From Algoriphagus aquimarinus (lineage in GTDB: Bacteria; Bacteroidota; Bacteroidia; Cytophagales; Cyclobacteriaceae), in assembly GCF_900112005.1 (NCBI RefSeq), contig NZ_FOKK01000002.1:186001-250000 (forward strand): a stretch of DNA of 64,000 nt, in the 5' to 3' direction. Positions within the stretch are counted from its first letter, which is position 1. Every line of letters starts with the position of its first letter. Of the stretch, positions 45,072-54,125 are shown one piece after another. The notes under the pieces were generated by a model. It ran no database searches, had not been told where the DNA came from, and saw only the letters and a list, made by a program, of their open reading frames with translations. The position numbers and the translations under genes are program-made.

Positions 45072-45996
45072 CGGGTTTATTTATTTTCTTAAAGTAAAAG
45101 ATTCCTGCCAAAAGAACCAATAATCCAATAATGGCAGCAGGATAAGACACTGTATCTGTCGACTCCATATCAAAATCTATCATTCCTTGATTAGAAGCAT
45201 AGACCATCAAAACCGTTACCGTATTATTCAAAATATGAGCAAGTATAGGATAGGTAAGACTTCCAGAATAATAATAAAGGTAACCAAACATCCCTCCTAA
45301 AAACAATCGAGGCAGAAACCCATAAAATTGTAAGTGAATAGCTGAGAATATAAAAGCTGTCACCCAAACTCCTGCGTGACCATTTCCTGTGTATAAATGC
45401 AGTTTAGGCTGAATAAGCCCTCTAAAAAACATTTCCTCCCCAATTCCAGCTAGAACACCTATTACCAAAATCCCAACAAGCAATTCTGGAATACTTTGAT
45501 AATCGGTAAGAAACTTAGTCAACTCTAATAATTGCTCCTCCATTTCCAGCATCCACGCCTCCATTCCAGACAAGAATTCCGGAAGAATTAATTGTGAATT
45601 CAAATAGACAAGCAAACCATTGAAGAGCATTCCTCCCACGGTGATTAACAAGACCAAACCTGCTCCTTTTATAGTAAATCTTGGTAACTGTATCTCCCAA
45701 TGTAAATCAGCCTTATCAATGAAGCGCATGATTACATAAGCAGCTACCCAAAAGCCAATACCAGATCCTATTCCTTGCACAAAATACATCGCCATTCTCC
45801 CGTTACTCGGTGAATAATCGCCTGTCATGAGCCCAATTATCTCCTCCATAGAGATATTAAAAAGAAATGGTGCGATTGCCAAAGCAACAACTTGAAGTAC
45901 AATCAAAACTCCTATTGTCACTAAAACAATGACTATCAAGGACAAAAGCCAACTCTTTCGTTTACCAATTTCTGATTCCGTTTCGTATATCTCCAT
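45046..45996 (-). CDS. CPBP-family intramembrane glutamic endopeptidase
   Basis: The start at 45996 (MEIYETESEIGKRKSWLL) is preferred; the longer frame would run into the divergent dusB gene and its first 53 residues look non-coding. The 316-residue membrane protein has about eight helices and the CPBP/Abi motifs: GIGEEMFFRGLIQP (EExxxR), FSAIHLQFYGFLPRLFLGG (FxxxH), and LAHILNNTV. Such proteins are intramembrane proteases or bacteriocin-immunity-like proteins. It overlaps DUF2007 downstream. Confidence 0.9.
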   Translation of the reverse strand: MEIYETESEIGKRKSWLLSLIVIVLVTIGVLIVLQVVALAIAPFLFNISMEEIIGLMTGDYSPSNGRMAMYFVQGIGSGIGFWVAAYVIMRFIDKADLHWEIQLPRFTIKGAGLVLLITVGGMLFNGLLVYLNSQLILPEFLSGMEAWMLEMEEQLLELTKFLTDYQSIPELLVGILVIGVLAGIGEEMFFRGLIQPKLHLYTGNGHAGVWVTAFIFSAIHLQFYGFLPRLFLGGMFGYLYYYSGSLTYPILAHILNNTVTVLMVYASNQGMIDFDMESTDTVSYPAAIIGLLVLLAGIFYFKKINKPDGELEQGI

Positions 45997-46016
45997 AATT
46001 GAGGTAAATTTACGCG

Positions 46017-46024
46017 CAAATTTA
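46017..46024 (-). promoter_or_regulatory. -7 element of the CPBP gene
   Basis: On the minus strand TAAATTTG fits TAnnTTTG, 20 bases before the CPBP start, in the 37-base gap shared with divergent dusB. No -33 element is clear. Confidence 0.35.
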
Positions 46025-46033
46025 AAATAAGAA

Positions 46034-47023
46034 GTGGTTAAGATAGGAAACTTGGAGTTAGGGGACTTCCCATTGTTGCTTGCACCAATGGAAGACGTGA
46101 GCGATCCGCCGTTCAGAGCAGTCTGCAAACAGAACGGTGCAGACCTCATGTACACGGAGTTTATCAGTTCAGAAGGCTTGATTCGTGATGCAGCGAAGAG
46201 CGTGGCAAAACTTGATATTTTTGACTACGAGAAGCCAATTGGAATTCAGATTTTCGGAAATGAGATTGATTCCATGCGAGAAGCTGCGGCGATCGTGGAA
46301 GAAGCTCAACCTGATATATTGGACATCAATTATGGTTGCCCTGTAAATAAGGTAGCTTGTAAAGGAGCTGGTGCAGGGATACTCTTAGACATCGATAAGA
46401 TGGTCTCCATGACTGCCGAAATCGTGAAATCAGTAAACATCCCCGTCACCGTGAAAACTAGACTAGGCTGGGATCAGAACACCATTCGTATCGTAGAGGT
46501 AGCTGAGCGACTTCAAGATGTAGGAATACAAGCAATTAGTATCCACGCCCGTACCCGAGCTCAAATGTACAAAGGCGAAGCAGATTGGAGTTATTTGAAT
46601 CTTGTCAAAGACAATCCGCGCTTACATATTCCAGTGTTTGGAAATGGAGACATTGATTCTCCGGAAAAGGCGCAGGAATACAAGAATAAATATAACGTCG
46701 ATGGCATGATGATCGGCAGAGCATCGATAGGGTATCCTTGGATTTTCAATGAGATCAAACATTTTCTTGCTACTGGTGAAAAACTTGCTGCTCCTGGACT
46801 GGATGAAAGAATTGCTGTCGCAAAGAAACATCTGGATTTCTCAGTAGAGTGGAAAGGTCCAAAACTTGGGATTCTGGAAATGAGAAGACATTACACAAAT
46901 TACTTTCGAGGCATGCCGAATTTCAAACAATACCGAGCAGAAATGGTCACTGCTGAAACTTACGAGCATGTTTGTGAAGTATTGGAGAAAGTTTCTGACG
47001 TATATGCAGATCACATTTTCTAG
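46034..47023 (+). CDS. dusB: tRNA-dihydrouridine synthase
   Basis: Reduces specific uridines in tRNA D-loops with FMN and NADPH. GTG is used as start, giving MVKIGNLELGDFPLLLAPM, the normal DusB opening with no ATG nearby. The 329 residues form a TIM barrel with APMEDVSDPPFRAV, the catalytic Cys102 in INYGCPVNKVACKGAGAG, VTVKTRLGWD, ISIHARTRAQMYKGEADW, and a helical C-terminal tRNA-binding part. A terminator follows. Confidence 0.95.
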   Translation: MVKIGNLELGDFPLLLAPMEDVSDPPFRAVCKQNGADLMYTEFISSEGLIRDAAKSVAKLDIFDYEKPIGIQIFGNEIDSMREAAAIVEEAQPDILDINYGCPVNKVACKGAGAGILLDIDKMVSMTAEIVKSVNIPVTVKTRLGWDQNTIRIVEVAERLQDVGIQAISIHARTRAQMYKGEADWSYLNLVKDNPRLHIPVFGNGDIDSPEKAQEYKNKYNVDGMMIGRASIGYPWIFNEIKHFLATGEKLAAPGLDERIAVAKKHLDFSVEWKGPKLGILEMRRHYTNYFRGMPNFKQYRAEMVTAETYEHVCEVLEKVSDVYADHIF

Positions 47024-47036
47024 GAGAAATAAGTTG

Positions 47037-47080
47037 AAAGGCGGTGAGGTTGACAGGTTAGCTTCAACTTCACCGCTTTT
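47037..47080 (+). terminator. intrinsic terminator after dusB
   Basis: A long stem (aaaggcggtgaggttga / tcaacttcaccgctttt, with one G-T pair) beginning 14 bases after the stop, with a T-rich run after it. Confidence 0.8.
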
Positions 47081-47186
47081 CTATTTTTAGTCTCCTAAAT
47101 TTTTTACTCTTCAGACTTTATTTTTCCAAACAAATATTCTTTGGTTTTGCTTCCTTTGTGACGCGGACAATTCTCCGCACTAGCAG

Positions 47187-48098
47187 ATGTCCACTACCAC
47201 CAACGACAGCAATCTCAGAAACTGGGGTTTACTCATACTTTTGTCCCTGATTTGGGGCAGTTCATTTATTCTGATCAAGAGAGGATTGGAAGTATTTTCT
47301 GCTGGGGAAGTTGGTGCATATAGAATCGTAGCAGCAGCGACCTTCCTCTTGCCACTTTCAATTCCAAGACTAAAAAATTTAGATAAAACCCAGATCAAAA
47401 ACCTAATTATCGTAGGCTTGGTAGGTAGTTTTATCCCTGCTTTTCTTTTTGCGAAAGCACAAACTCAACTTAGTAGCTCCTTGACAGGTGTTCTCAATGC
47501 GCTCACCCCACTTGCTGTTGTCGTAATCGGCGCATTGTTTTTTAATTCCAAAATCACCCGTCGAAATGGAATCGGCCTAGCCATCGCATTTATCGGGGTT
47601 TTTATCTTGGTGACTGTAAAAGAAGGTTCAGGATTCGGTGCATTTGCTGATATCAATTCACATGCATTCTATGTGATCCTAGCTTGTGTATGCTATGGGT
47701 TCAATCTGAATATTATCAAATACCGTTTTCAAAAACTCAAACCAATAGAGATCACTGCTATTTCCCTAATCATGGTTTTGCCTATGGCGTTGATTTACCT
47801 GATGGCCGGCACACAGTTTTCTTACAAAGTCGTGAATATTGATGGCGCACTTCCAGCCCTTGGTTATGTCACTCTTTTGGGAGTAATGGGAACAGCCATC
47901 GCCTTGATTATTTTCAATGTGATGGTAAAAACGGCAACGCCAGTTTTCGCAGCTTCAGTTACCTACATTATTCCAATTGTTGCCATATTTTGGGGCGTGC
48001 TTGATGGCGAAGTTCTACTTTTCGGTCATTATATAGGAATCGTAGCTGTGATCATAGGAGTATGGTTTGGAAATAGAAAGAAAGTAACTCAGCCTTAA
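47187..48098 (+). CDS. EamA-family (DMT) transporter
   Basis: 303 residues with ten predicted transmembrane helices in two EamA repeats, opening WGLLILLSLIWGSSFILIKR and with the second repeat from about residue 160. The family exports amino acids, nucleotides or other metabolites; the substrate cannot be read from sequence. The stop overlaps the stop of the convergent M23-like gene by four bases. Confidence 0.9.
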   Translation: MSTTTNDSNLRNWGLLILLSLIWGSSFILIKRGLEVFSAGEVGAYRIVAAATFLLPLSIPRLKNLDKTQIKNLIIVGLVGSFIPAFLFAKAQTQLSSSLTGVLNALTPLAVVVIGALFFNSKITRRNGIGLAIAFIGVFILVTVKEGSGFGAFADINSHAFYVILACVCYGFNLNIIKYRFQKLKPIEITAISLIMVLPMALIYLMAGTQFSYKVVNIDGALPALGYVTLLGVMGTAIALIIFNVMVKTATPVFAASVTYIIPIVAIFWGVLDGEVLLFGHYIGIVAVIIGVWFGNRKKVTQP

Positions 48099-48988
48099 TT
48101 CCCCGCCTCATAGGTCTTTTTCTCCTTTTTGCTCATTTCTGCTGTCACTACCTCGTCGGGATGCACCACGACTAATTCTTGTATTTCAGCGACATCAGAC
48201 ACGCCTTCTTTTGATACAAACTTCATCGGTAGCATTTCGTACTTAAGCTTTGTTGTGCCGTCCTTTACAGGTTTCATATTGGCCAGCCTGACATGCAAAC
48301 CAGAGTTATAGCTCTCCCCTGCTGACTCCGCAATCACATCGCCCGGAAAAACAACCTGACCCAATTTCACTTTTTCACTTCCCGGACTTAAGACCATTAT
48401 TTTAGTCAGGGACCCATCATCATGAAATAGCTCTATGAAGTTTTCTCCTCGGTCGAAATCCAGATTATTTTTATCTGAATATTTATCCATACTGATCTCC
48501 GAAACGACTCCTTTGCGAGGAGCGACCACCTCCGTAGGCAAGCCAAACCTGAAAGAAACCCCAACATAATCCGTATTCTCCTCCTTTGGCTGGAGACGAT
48601 TTTCTATATGAGTCATGCGAATTCCCGTCGCAACTGTGCCTTCTGGCAGTGGAATCAAGTAAACAGTTTCCTCTTTTGATCTCCGGCTGTAATCGCCTTT
48701 GATAAATGAATAAGTATAACGAAGATTTGTAGACTGACTTTCCGTTACTCTCTTCAGAGTTAATACTTTAGATTTTCCTGGCCGAGCAACCACAATCCCC
48801 GAACTACCTATTGAATTCAAGTTAGTTAACTCCGTGTAGTCAATTAAAACAGTGTAAGGTACATTTCCCGTATTAGTAGCATACAATTCCATACCTCCCT
48901 CTTCAGCCCGAACAGTTTCCATGGTGATTTGAGCTAGGCTAACTTGCCAGAAAAAGAAATAACACACGACAGCTAGAAATGGACGCAT
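48095..48988 (-). CDS. exported M23-like protein lacking the zinc site
   Basis: 297 residues with a signal peptide (MRPFLAVVCYFFFWQVSLAQ). An N-terminal beta domain of about 110 residues is followed by a LytM/M23-like fold (about 125-255). Here YVGVSFRFGLPTEVVAPRKG lines up with the usual HxGxD motif, but the His and Asp are replaced. The later HxH region reads SGLHVRLANM, with only one His kept. Without the zinc ligands it is probably not an active endopeptidase. It may instead bind peptidoglycan or activate an amidase, as EnvC/NlpD-type proteins do. The C-terminus is rich in Lys and Glu. Confidence 0.75.
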   Translation of the reverse strand: MRPFLAVVCYFFFWQVSLAQITMETVRAEEGGMELYATNTGNVPYTVLIDYTELTNLNSIGSSGIVVARPGKSKVLTLKRVTESQSTNLRYTYSFIKGDYSRRSKEETVYLIPLPEGTVATGIRMTHIENRLQPKEENTDYVGVSFRFGLPTEVVAPRKGVVSEISMDKYSDKNNLDFDRGENFIELFHDDGSLTKIMVLSPGSEKVKLGQVVFPGDVIAESAGESYNSGLHVRLANMKPVKDGTTKLKYEMLPMKFVSKEGVSDVAEIQELVVVHPDEVVTAEMSKKEKKTYEAGN

Positions 48989-49126
48989 AAGTTGATTTTG
49001 GAGTAAAAGCTAAATTCTGTACTCGCTCCATAGAATCTGGAACTTAGTAAAGCAATCACCAAAATAGTGATTTGTCAAATCAGCTCAAACTAAAAACAAA
49101 AAAGTTCCAATAATCAAATAGTCAAA

Positions 49127-50200
49127 CTACTCCCACTTCATCCGCTCTCTCCAAGCAAAAGCTAGTTTAGGCAGTTGTTGATAGCTGTTGATCCCAGCTT
49201 TAACACCCTGTGTTTTCAGAAACACATCGTTTGTTTTTCTGCTTAATTCTAAAGAATAAGCTTTGACAGATTCACTGGCTTTTTGCAAGGAAACCAAATC
49301 ATTCCGTACTCCTCTATCCAAGGTTTTCACCCATACTTTGTATTCATCCGGCGCCATTCGGTAATAGTCACGGATTTGATAAGTCAATAACCTTAATTGT
49401 CCTGAATAGCGTAAGAGTGGATCATCACTATTGGTACAGATCACCCAAGCAATAAAATTCGCCTCTCCCTCATCTGTCACACCATAGCTATGTGCCATCT
49501 CATGTGCAACTGTAAAAGGCTGCTCTAGCGCGTGTAAAGTAGGGTCGATGTAGCTTTCGCCCGTAAAGGGAAAATAGATTCCAAGAATCCCCATTTTCCG
49601 CATGAATCCAGGCGGAGGAAAAAGTTTGGTTCGTGGCCTACCTGTGAAATTTAAACCAAGCATATCGAGATTGTCTGCAATATTCGACCGCACGAGTTTT
49701 TCCAACTCAGGATAAGGCAAAATCTCTTCAATAGCGACAGTGTCCTGTGTGATAGAATTCCTGTATTGTTGCACTAGGCGCTGCGTGATCAGAACCTCAT
49801 GTTTCAATTCCTCCAAATTCATAGCATGTGGATTAAGTCCCAATTGCTGCACTATTGGAGTGCGCTGATAATTAAAACCCCAAAGGAAAAGGAAAAAGAA
49901 GATCAATGCCCCAACTCCATTGGCTAATGCCCGAAAAGTGTAGAACAATTTCCATTTCCAACCTTTTCGCTTGGTAACCCTAAAAAGATAAATGCCAATG
50001 ACCAGCATCACTGACACTATAAACAAATAAACGCTGGGAAAAGGCAGTCTTCCCAGCGTCATATCGATTACATTCCGAATGCCCGGAAAGAATACTCTAG
50101 AATAAATATCGTCTGTTGCTTCAGGGTTCTGAGCCGCCAAATAACGTATTCCCAAAGCAATAACTCCAAGAATCGCCCAGGACCAATCTCTCTTACCCAT
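49127..50200 (-). CDS. DUF3810 membrane zinc-peptidase-like protein
   Basis: 357 residues: three N-terminal transmembrane helices (about 9-110) and a soluble C-terminal domain with a zincin motif VAHEMAHSYGVTDEGEANF (HExxH plus a downstream Glu). This is the DUF3810 family, largely confined to Bacteroidota. The motif predicts an active metalloprotease facing the periplasm or cytoplasm; no substrate is known. It starts ten bases after the Nfu gene stop and is likely co-transcribed with it. Confidence 0.9.
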   Translation of the reverse strand: MGKRDWSWAILGVIALGIRYLAAQNPEATDDIYSRVFFPGIRNVIDMTLGRLPFPSVYLFIVSVMLVIGIYLFRVTKRKGWKWKLFYTFRALANGVGALIFFFLFLWGFNYQRTPIVQQLGLNPHAMNLEELKHEVLITQRLVQQYRNSITQDTVAIEEILPYPELEKLVRSNIADNLDMLGLNFTGRPRTKLFPPPGFMRKMGILGIYFPFTGESYIDPTLHALEQPFTVAHEMAHSYGVTDEGEANFIAWVICTNSDDPLLRYSGQLRLLTYQIRDYYRMAPDEYKVWVKTLDRGVRNDLVSLQKASESVKAYSLELSRKTNDVFLKTQGVKAGINSYQQLPKLAFAWRERMKWE

Positions 50201-50210
50201 ATTTAAAAGC

Positions 50211-50792
50211 TTAAACTCCTTCTGCTACCACTTCCTTTACTTCTGGAAGCATTCTGGTAAGAAGATTTTGTATGCCGGCTTTCAATGTCACCGTACTTGA
50301 AGGACATCCTGAACAGGAGCCTTGTAACTGAACTTTCACTACTCCTTCATTGAAGGAATGGAATACGATGGCACCTCCATCCTGCTCTACAGCTGGACGA
50401 ATATATTCATCTAAAATTCCTTTGATCTTTTTCACTACTTCAGAGTCGTTCTCATCAAAAAGTGGATCCTTCTCAATATTTACTGGAACTGGCGCTTTGC
50501 CTGCTTCCAGATATTGCTTGATATGATCACGAACAATGCCCTGAATCTCGGACCAATCAACGCTTTCAGACTTGGTAACAGTCACAAAATTAGAAGCGAC
50601 AAAAACGCGCTCGACCGCTGCAAAATTGAAAAGCTCCTGAGCTAAAGGACTGATTTTAGCACTTTCAGCATCTGGAAAATCAAAACTTACGCCCTCATCT
50701 ACCAACATAAAGTTGGCAACAAATTTCAAAGAATTAGGATTTGGATTAGCCTCCATGTAGAGGTGTACAGGTCTTGCTTGTGCTTGTAGCAT
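50211..50792 (-). CDS. NifU-family iron-sulfur carrier (Nfu)
   Basis: 193 residues: an N-terminal Nfu_N domain (MEANPNPNSLKFVANFMLVD) and a C-terminal NifU domain with the paired cysteines in GSCSGCPSSTVTLK, which hold a 4Fe-4S cluster for delivery to client enzymes. No signal peptide. A DUF3810 gene follows directly. It could mature Fe-S proteins of central metabolism, but no client is apparent in the window. Confidence 0.93.
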   Translation of the reverse strand: MLQAQARPVHLYMEANPNPNSLKFVANFMLVDEGVSFDFPDAESAKISPLAQELFNFAAVERVFVASNFVTVTKSESVDWSEIQGIVRDHIKQYLEAGKAPVPVNIEKDPLFDENDSEVVKKIKGILDEYIRPAVEQDGGAIVFHSFNEGVVKVQLQGSCSGCPSSTVTLKAGIQNLLTRMLPEVKEVVAEGV

Positions 50793-50910
50793 GGTATTCT
50801 TGATTTTTGTTTAGAAATCCGATTTGCCGGTTTTAAGTTCCAGCAAATCGGAATTTCATTTGTATTCTTCAATTTGATTGCAATTGGCTTAGTCCAATTG
50901 GGTCAAATAA

Positions 50911-51648
50911 TTACTTCTTAAAAGGATGACCAGTCGCTGCATACCAGATTCCGCCGGACACATGCTTTAGGAAATCGGCTTCTACCCATGCGGACTCCAC
51001 ATGACCCAGCGCCGTGTAGAACACTCTACCGCCATCAAACTCATGGTACCAAGCCATAGGATGATTATCTCCGTTACCTTTTCCTACCTTATAGGTGCTT
51101 TCGTCTGCTTTTATCAAGACCTTAATATCTGGATTGATATCTCTGAACTCATATAGCTCGTCAAACCACATCCAGCTTTTAGATAAGTGCCAAGTAGCTG
51201 GGTGATTTTGATCCACTACTTCCAATCGTAAAGTTTGCTGTGCAGGGTGGGTAAGAAAATAAGCACCAATCATCTTATTGTACCAAGGCCACTCATATTC
51301 TGTATCAGTCGCAGAGTGAATTCCTACAACTCCTTTACCACTCTGAACGAACTTCTGAAAAGCTGCTTTCTGCTCCTCATTGAAAATCGTGCCTGTAGTG
51401 GAAGCTAAAATCACCACGTCATATTTTGCTAGATTTTCGTCGTTGAAAGCCCCTGCATCTTCGGTCGTATAAACACCGAATCCTTGAGTTTTACCAAGTT
51501 CCTTAATCGCCGCTACGGCTTCAGGAATAGATTGGTGGCGGAAGCCTGCAGTTTTACTGAAAACTAAGGCTTTGAATTGCTGTGCTTGTGATACCATCGC
51601 TATACTGAATATCAGCGAGAGGGTGAGAAGTGTTCTTTTTAAGGTCAT
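50911..51648 (-). CDS. exported ThuA-domain protein
   Basis: 245 residues with a signal peptide ending near VSQAQ (about residue 22). The ThuA fold, a glutamine-amidotransferase-like Rossmann domain, covers the rest: ALVFSKTAGFRHQSIPEAV, YDVVILASTTGTIF, GVVGIHSATDTEYEWPWYNK, and MAWYHEFDGGRVFYTALGH. ThuA proteins are linked to trehalose or other sugar breakdown. The usual nucleophilic Cys of amidotransferases is absent, as is normal for ThuA. The gene lies 119 bases downstream of the Nfu coding sequence's neighbour gap and is probably its own unit. Confidence 0.9.
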   Translation of the reverse strand: MTLKRTLLTLSLIFSIAMVSQAQQFKALVFSKTAGFRHQSIPEAVAAIKELGKTQGFGVYTTEDAGAFNDENLAKYDVVILASTTGTIFNEEQKAAFQKFVQSGKGVVGIHSATDTEYEWPWYNKMIGAYFLTHPAQQTLRLEVVDQNHPATWHLSKSWMWFDELYEFRDINPDIKVLIKADESTYKVGKGNGDNHPMAWYHEFDGGRVFYTALGHVESAWVEADFLKHVSGGIWYAATGHPFKK

Positions 51649-51714
51649 AGGTATTGAGTTATAGGGTTATTGAATATTGATATTAATTAAATGAATATTG
51701 AAAATAGGGTGTTA

Positions 51715-52461
51715 TTACTTAATAATTTCAAACTTCTCGCCAGCTTCTTTTCTGGAAAAAGCATTGAAATGCCACCATTCCGATCCGATTCCTGAGAAGC
51801 CATTTGCTGTCATCACTTTTCGAAGAATATCCCGATTAGCAATTTGAGCTCTGGTAAGTTTTCCTTCGGAAAGCATTTGTTTTTCACGGTCAGGATAAGC
51901 CGGATAGCCAAAGTAATCATAGCTAGTGCCCATATCCAAAGTTGAGTCAGCTTTCGTGTCAAAAATCGTCAAATCCACCGCAACTCCAAAGTTGTGTAAA
52001 CTACCTTTTTTAGGATCCGCAACATAAAGTGGCTTCAAACTATCGGGTTTATCCAGATTGTCCCAAAGAATCTGCTGAACAGAAGAGGGACGAACGCCAT
52101 CATAAACAAGTAAAGTATAACCGGGATTCTCCGCTTGTAGCATTTCCTGAGCCTTCTTCAGGCGCTCCGCTACCTCTGGCTGAAGAAATGCTTTCGTAAG
52201 ATCTCCATAAACGTCTTGCTTAAAGAAATTATCAGTTGTAGAATACTTTAGCTCTACCATAATTCCAGGAATTTCTTCCTCCACATTCACCAATCCTTGA
52301 TCGCGAAGAGTCATTTCCAATTCAGGCATTTCCTCCACCAGATCTATTTCCCTTATTGGGTCCAATTCTTCCCGTTGCTGCTCAGAGAATACCTCCTGAT
52401 CGCTTTTCGGAGATGAGCAGGCAATCGCTAGGGTAAGAAAAATTAAAGCTGATCTTTTCAA
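51715..52461 (-). CDS. VanX-type D-alanyl-D-alanine dipeptidase, lipoprotein
   Basis: 248 residues with a lipoprotein signal (MKRSALIFLTLAIAC, lipidated Cys15). The M15D peptidase domain has the zinc ligands in GSLHNFGVAVDLTIFD (SxHxxGxAxD) and the catalytic Glu and His in GSEWWHFNAF. It hydrolyses D-Ala-D-Ala or related dipeptides in the periplasm, for cell-wall turnover rather than vancomycin resistance, since no vanHA partners are present. It overlaps the SDR gene by four bases. Confidence 0.92.
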   Translation of the reverse strand: MKRSALIFLTLAIACSSPKSDQEVFSEQQREELDPIREIDLVEEMPELEMTLRDQGLVNVEEEIPGIMVELKYSTTDNFFKQDVYGDLTKAFLQPEVAERLKKAQEMLQAENPGYTLLVYDGVRPSSVQQILWDNLDKPDSLKPLYVADPKKGSLHNFGVAVDLTIFDTKADSTLDMGTSYDYFGYPAYPDREKQMLSEGKLTRAQIANRDILRKVMTANGFSGIGSEWWHFNAFSRKEAGEKFEIIK

Positions 52462-53225
52462 GATTTCGAATTTCTATTCACAATCGTAGCAGATGCTTGC
52501 GCTGTTGGCAAAACCACTACATCAGCGATGGTCACATGAGCAGGTCTAGTTACGGCAAACTCTACAATATCCGCAATATCCTGAGCTACCAATGGTTCAA
52601 TTCCTTGATAAACAGTCTCCGCCTTACCTTCATCTCCTTTGAAGCGGACGAGAGAAAACTCCGTCTCCACCAAGCCTGGGTGAATCGCTACTACCCGAAT
52701 TCCAAATGAATTCAAGTCCATTCGCATACCTTTCGTGATGGCATCCACAGCATGCTTGCTTCCGCAATAGACACTACCATTGGGATACACTTCCTTTCCG
52801 GCGATAGAACCAATATTGATGATCATCCCTGACGTCCTTTCTGTCATCCCAGGAATAATCGCTCGGGAGACATAAAGAAGCCCTTTCACATTGATATCCA
52901 TCATTGCATCCCAATCATCGAGATTGGCAGTTTGCACTGGGTCAATCCCATGGGCATTGCCAGCATTATTGATCAGCACATCGATTGCTTTCCATCTTTC
53001 GGGCAGATTCTGTAGTATTTCCACTACCTTTTCTCTGTCACGCACATCGAATATCAAGGGCAAAAAATCAATCCCTTCAGGCAATTCTGACTTTAGTTCT
53101 TCCAGACGATTTCCACGTCTGCCTGTGGCGATAATGTTGTAACCTAATTTGGCAAGGGTAATTGCAGCAGCTTTGCCGATTCCAGAAGTCGCTCCGGTGA
53201 CTAAGGCAATTTTGTTTTTCATCAA
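52458..53225 (-). CDS. short-chain dehydrogenase/reductase
   Basis: 255 residues of classical SDR type: NADP-binding TGATSGIGKAAA (about residues 11-22) with a basic GRRGNRLEE after strand two, NNAGNAHG, catalytic Ser in IINIGSIAGK, and Tyr/Lys in YCGSKHAVDA. It resembles YdfG-like enzymes that oxidise serine and 3-hydroxy acids with NADP+, but the substrate is uncertain. Translation starts at one of two adjacent ATG codons. It overlaps the VanX-type gene downstream. Confidence 0.93.
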   Translation of the reverse strand: MMKNKIALVTGATSGIGKAAAITLAKLGYNIIATGRRGNRLEELKSELPEGIDFLPLIFDVRDREKVVEILQNLPERWKAIDVLINNAGNAHGIDPVQTANLDDWDAMMDINVKGLLYVSRAIIPGMTERTSGMIINIGSIAGKEVYPNGSVYCGSKHAVDAITKGMRMDLNSFGIRVVAIHPGLVETEFSLVRFKGDEGKAETVYQGIEPLVAQDIADIVEFAVTRPAHVTIADVVVLPTAQASATIVNRNSKS

Positions 53226-53303
53226 GGCAAGATAAAAAAAATATCAATGGACAATTTTCAATACTCAATGATCAAGTTAAAAAACCCTTCCCAAATCTAA
53301 CCT

Positions 53304-54125
53304 TTACTGAAAATTCAGATAAATAGTAATTGATTTTTTCTTAAGCGAAGAAATGGCATCCCTTAGCTCTGGAATTGTATTTTCGGCCTGATAAAGATTA
53401 TTCAAACCATGAGAGAAGCGGATCTCTGGAGCAAATTTGAAGTACTTAAAATAAACTTCAAACCCCATTCCTGCCTCAAGCGAAAAATCCTGACCAGTCA
53501 TGACGATATCATCCACATTTGCTTCATCCTGGCTTTTGGTACGGAACTGATAGCTCGCTCCACCCAGCCAATACATTCTTGTATTGTTGAATCGTTGTGA
53601 CCGGTATTTGAATAGAAGTGGAAGTTCTACTACAGTTTCTTCCGAGGTATACTCAACTATTCCTCCTACCCTAGGCGGCTCACCGTCTATAGGAAACCCA
53701 ACAGGATTAGTCTGAATAAGACTTTGATCTAATTCTACACCAAAATAAGTCACCTCCGTCTTATACTCATAGAACCCCACTTTAGGAGTAAACATCATAG
53801 AAACCTGATCATGAAATCTCAAGATCCCTATGAAGCCCAGTGAAAATCCAGGAGAAAACTTAGGCTGTATACTTCGCACATTAGTGAAGGCATTTGTCAC
53901 CGAAGAATTCAGAAAAGCATCAGAATACTTCACTCTCAGTGTGCTATTATGGGTAGCCAAAAAGAATCCGTAAGAAAGAGGTTTATTATCAGAGCTTGAA
54001 GCTGAAGTCAAGCCAAACATCCCTTGCCCAAACGTTGGAATCGTTGCTAAGAAAAATACTAAACCTACTAGGACTACTTTGTTCCTACGTAGATTGAGCT
54101 TATTCCAAATGTGAGTGGTTTGCAT
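53304..54125 (-). CDS. porT: PorT-family outer membrane protein (type IX secretion)
   Basis: 273 residues. A signal-like segment ([18 protein letters not shown]) lies at about 17-34 after an unusually basic N-terminus. The mature part is a small beta-barrel with the PorT-like opening [20 protein letters not shown] and a final strand SITIYLNFQ. PorT is needed for the type IX secretion system and gliding in Bacteroidota, so this organism probably has one. Its start lies within the last 52 bases of ubiE, an arrangement that fits translational coupling. A plain porin family is the main alternative. Confidence 0.8.
   Translation of the reverse strand: MQTTHIWNKLNLRRNKVVLVGLVFFLATIPTFGQGMFGLTSASSSDNKPLSYGFFLATHNSTLRVKYSDAFLNSSVTNAFTNVRSIQPKFSPGFSLGFIGILRFHDQVSMMFTPKVGFYEYKTEVTYFGVELDQSLIQTNPVGFPIDGEPPRVGGIVEYTSEETVVELPLLFKYRSQRFNNTRMYWLGGASYQFRTKSQDEANVDDIVMTGQDFSLEAGMGFEVYFKYFKFAPEIRFSHGLNNLYQAENTIPELRDAISSLKKKSITIYLNFQ

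Noticed and set aside
45997..46155. Extended N-terminus of the CPBP protein
   Set aside because: It would overlap the 5' end of divergent dusB, and the added residues resemble antisense translation of that gene.
51715..52461. Vancomycin-resistance vanX
   Set aside because: There is no vanH or vanA partner, and it is a lipoprotein, which fits periplasmic wall turnover.
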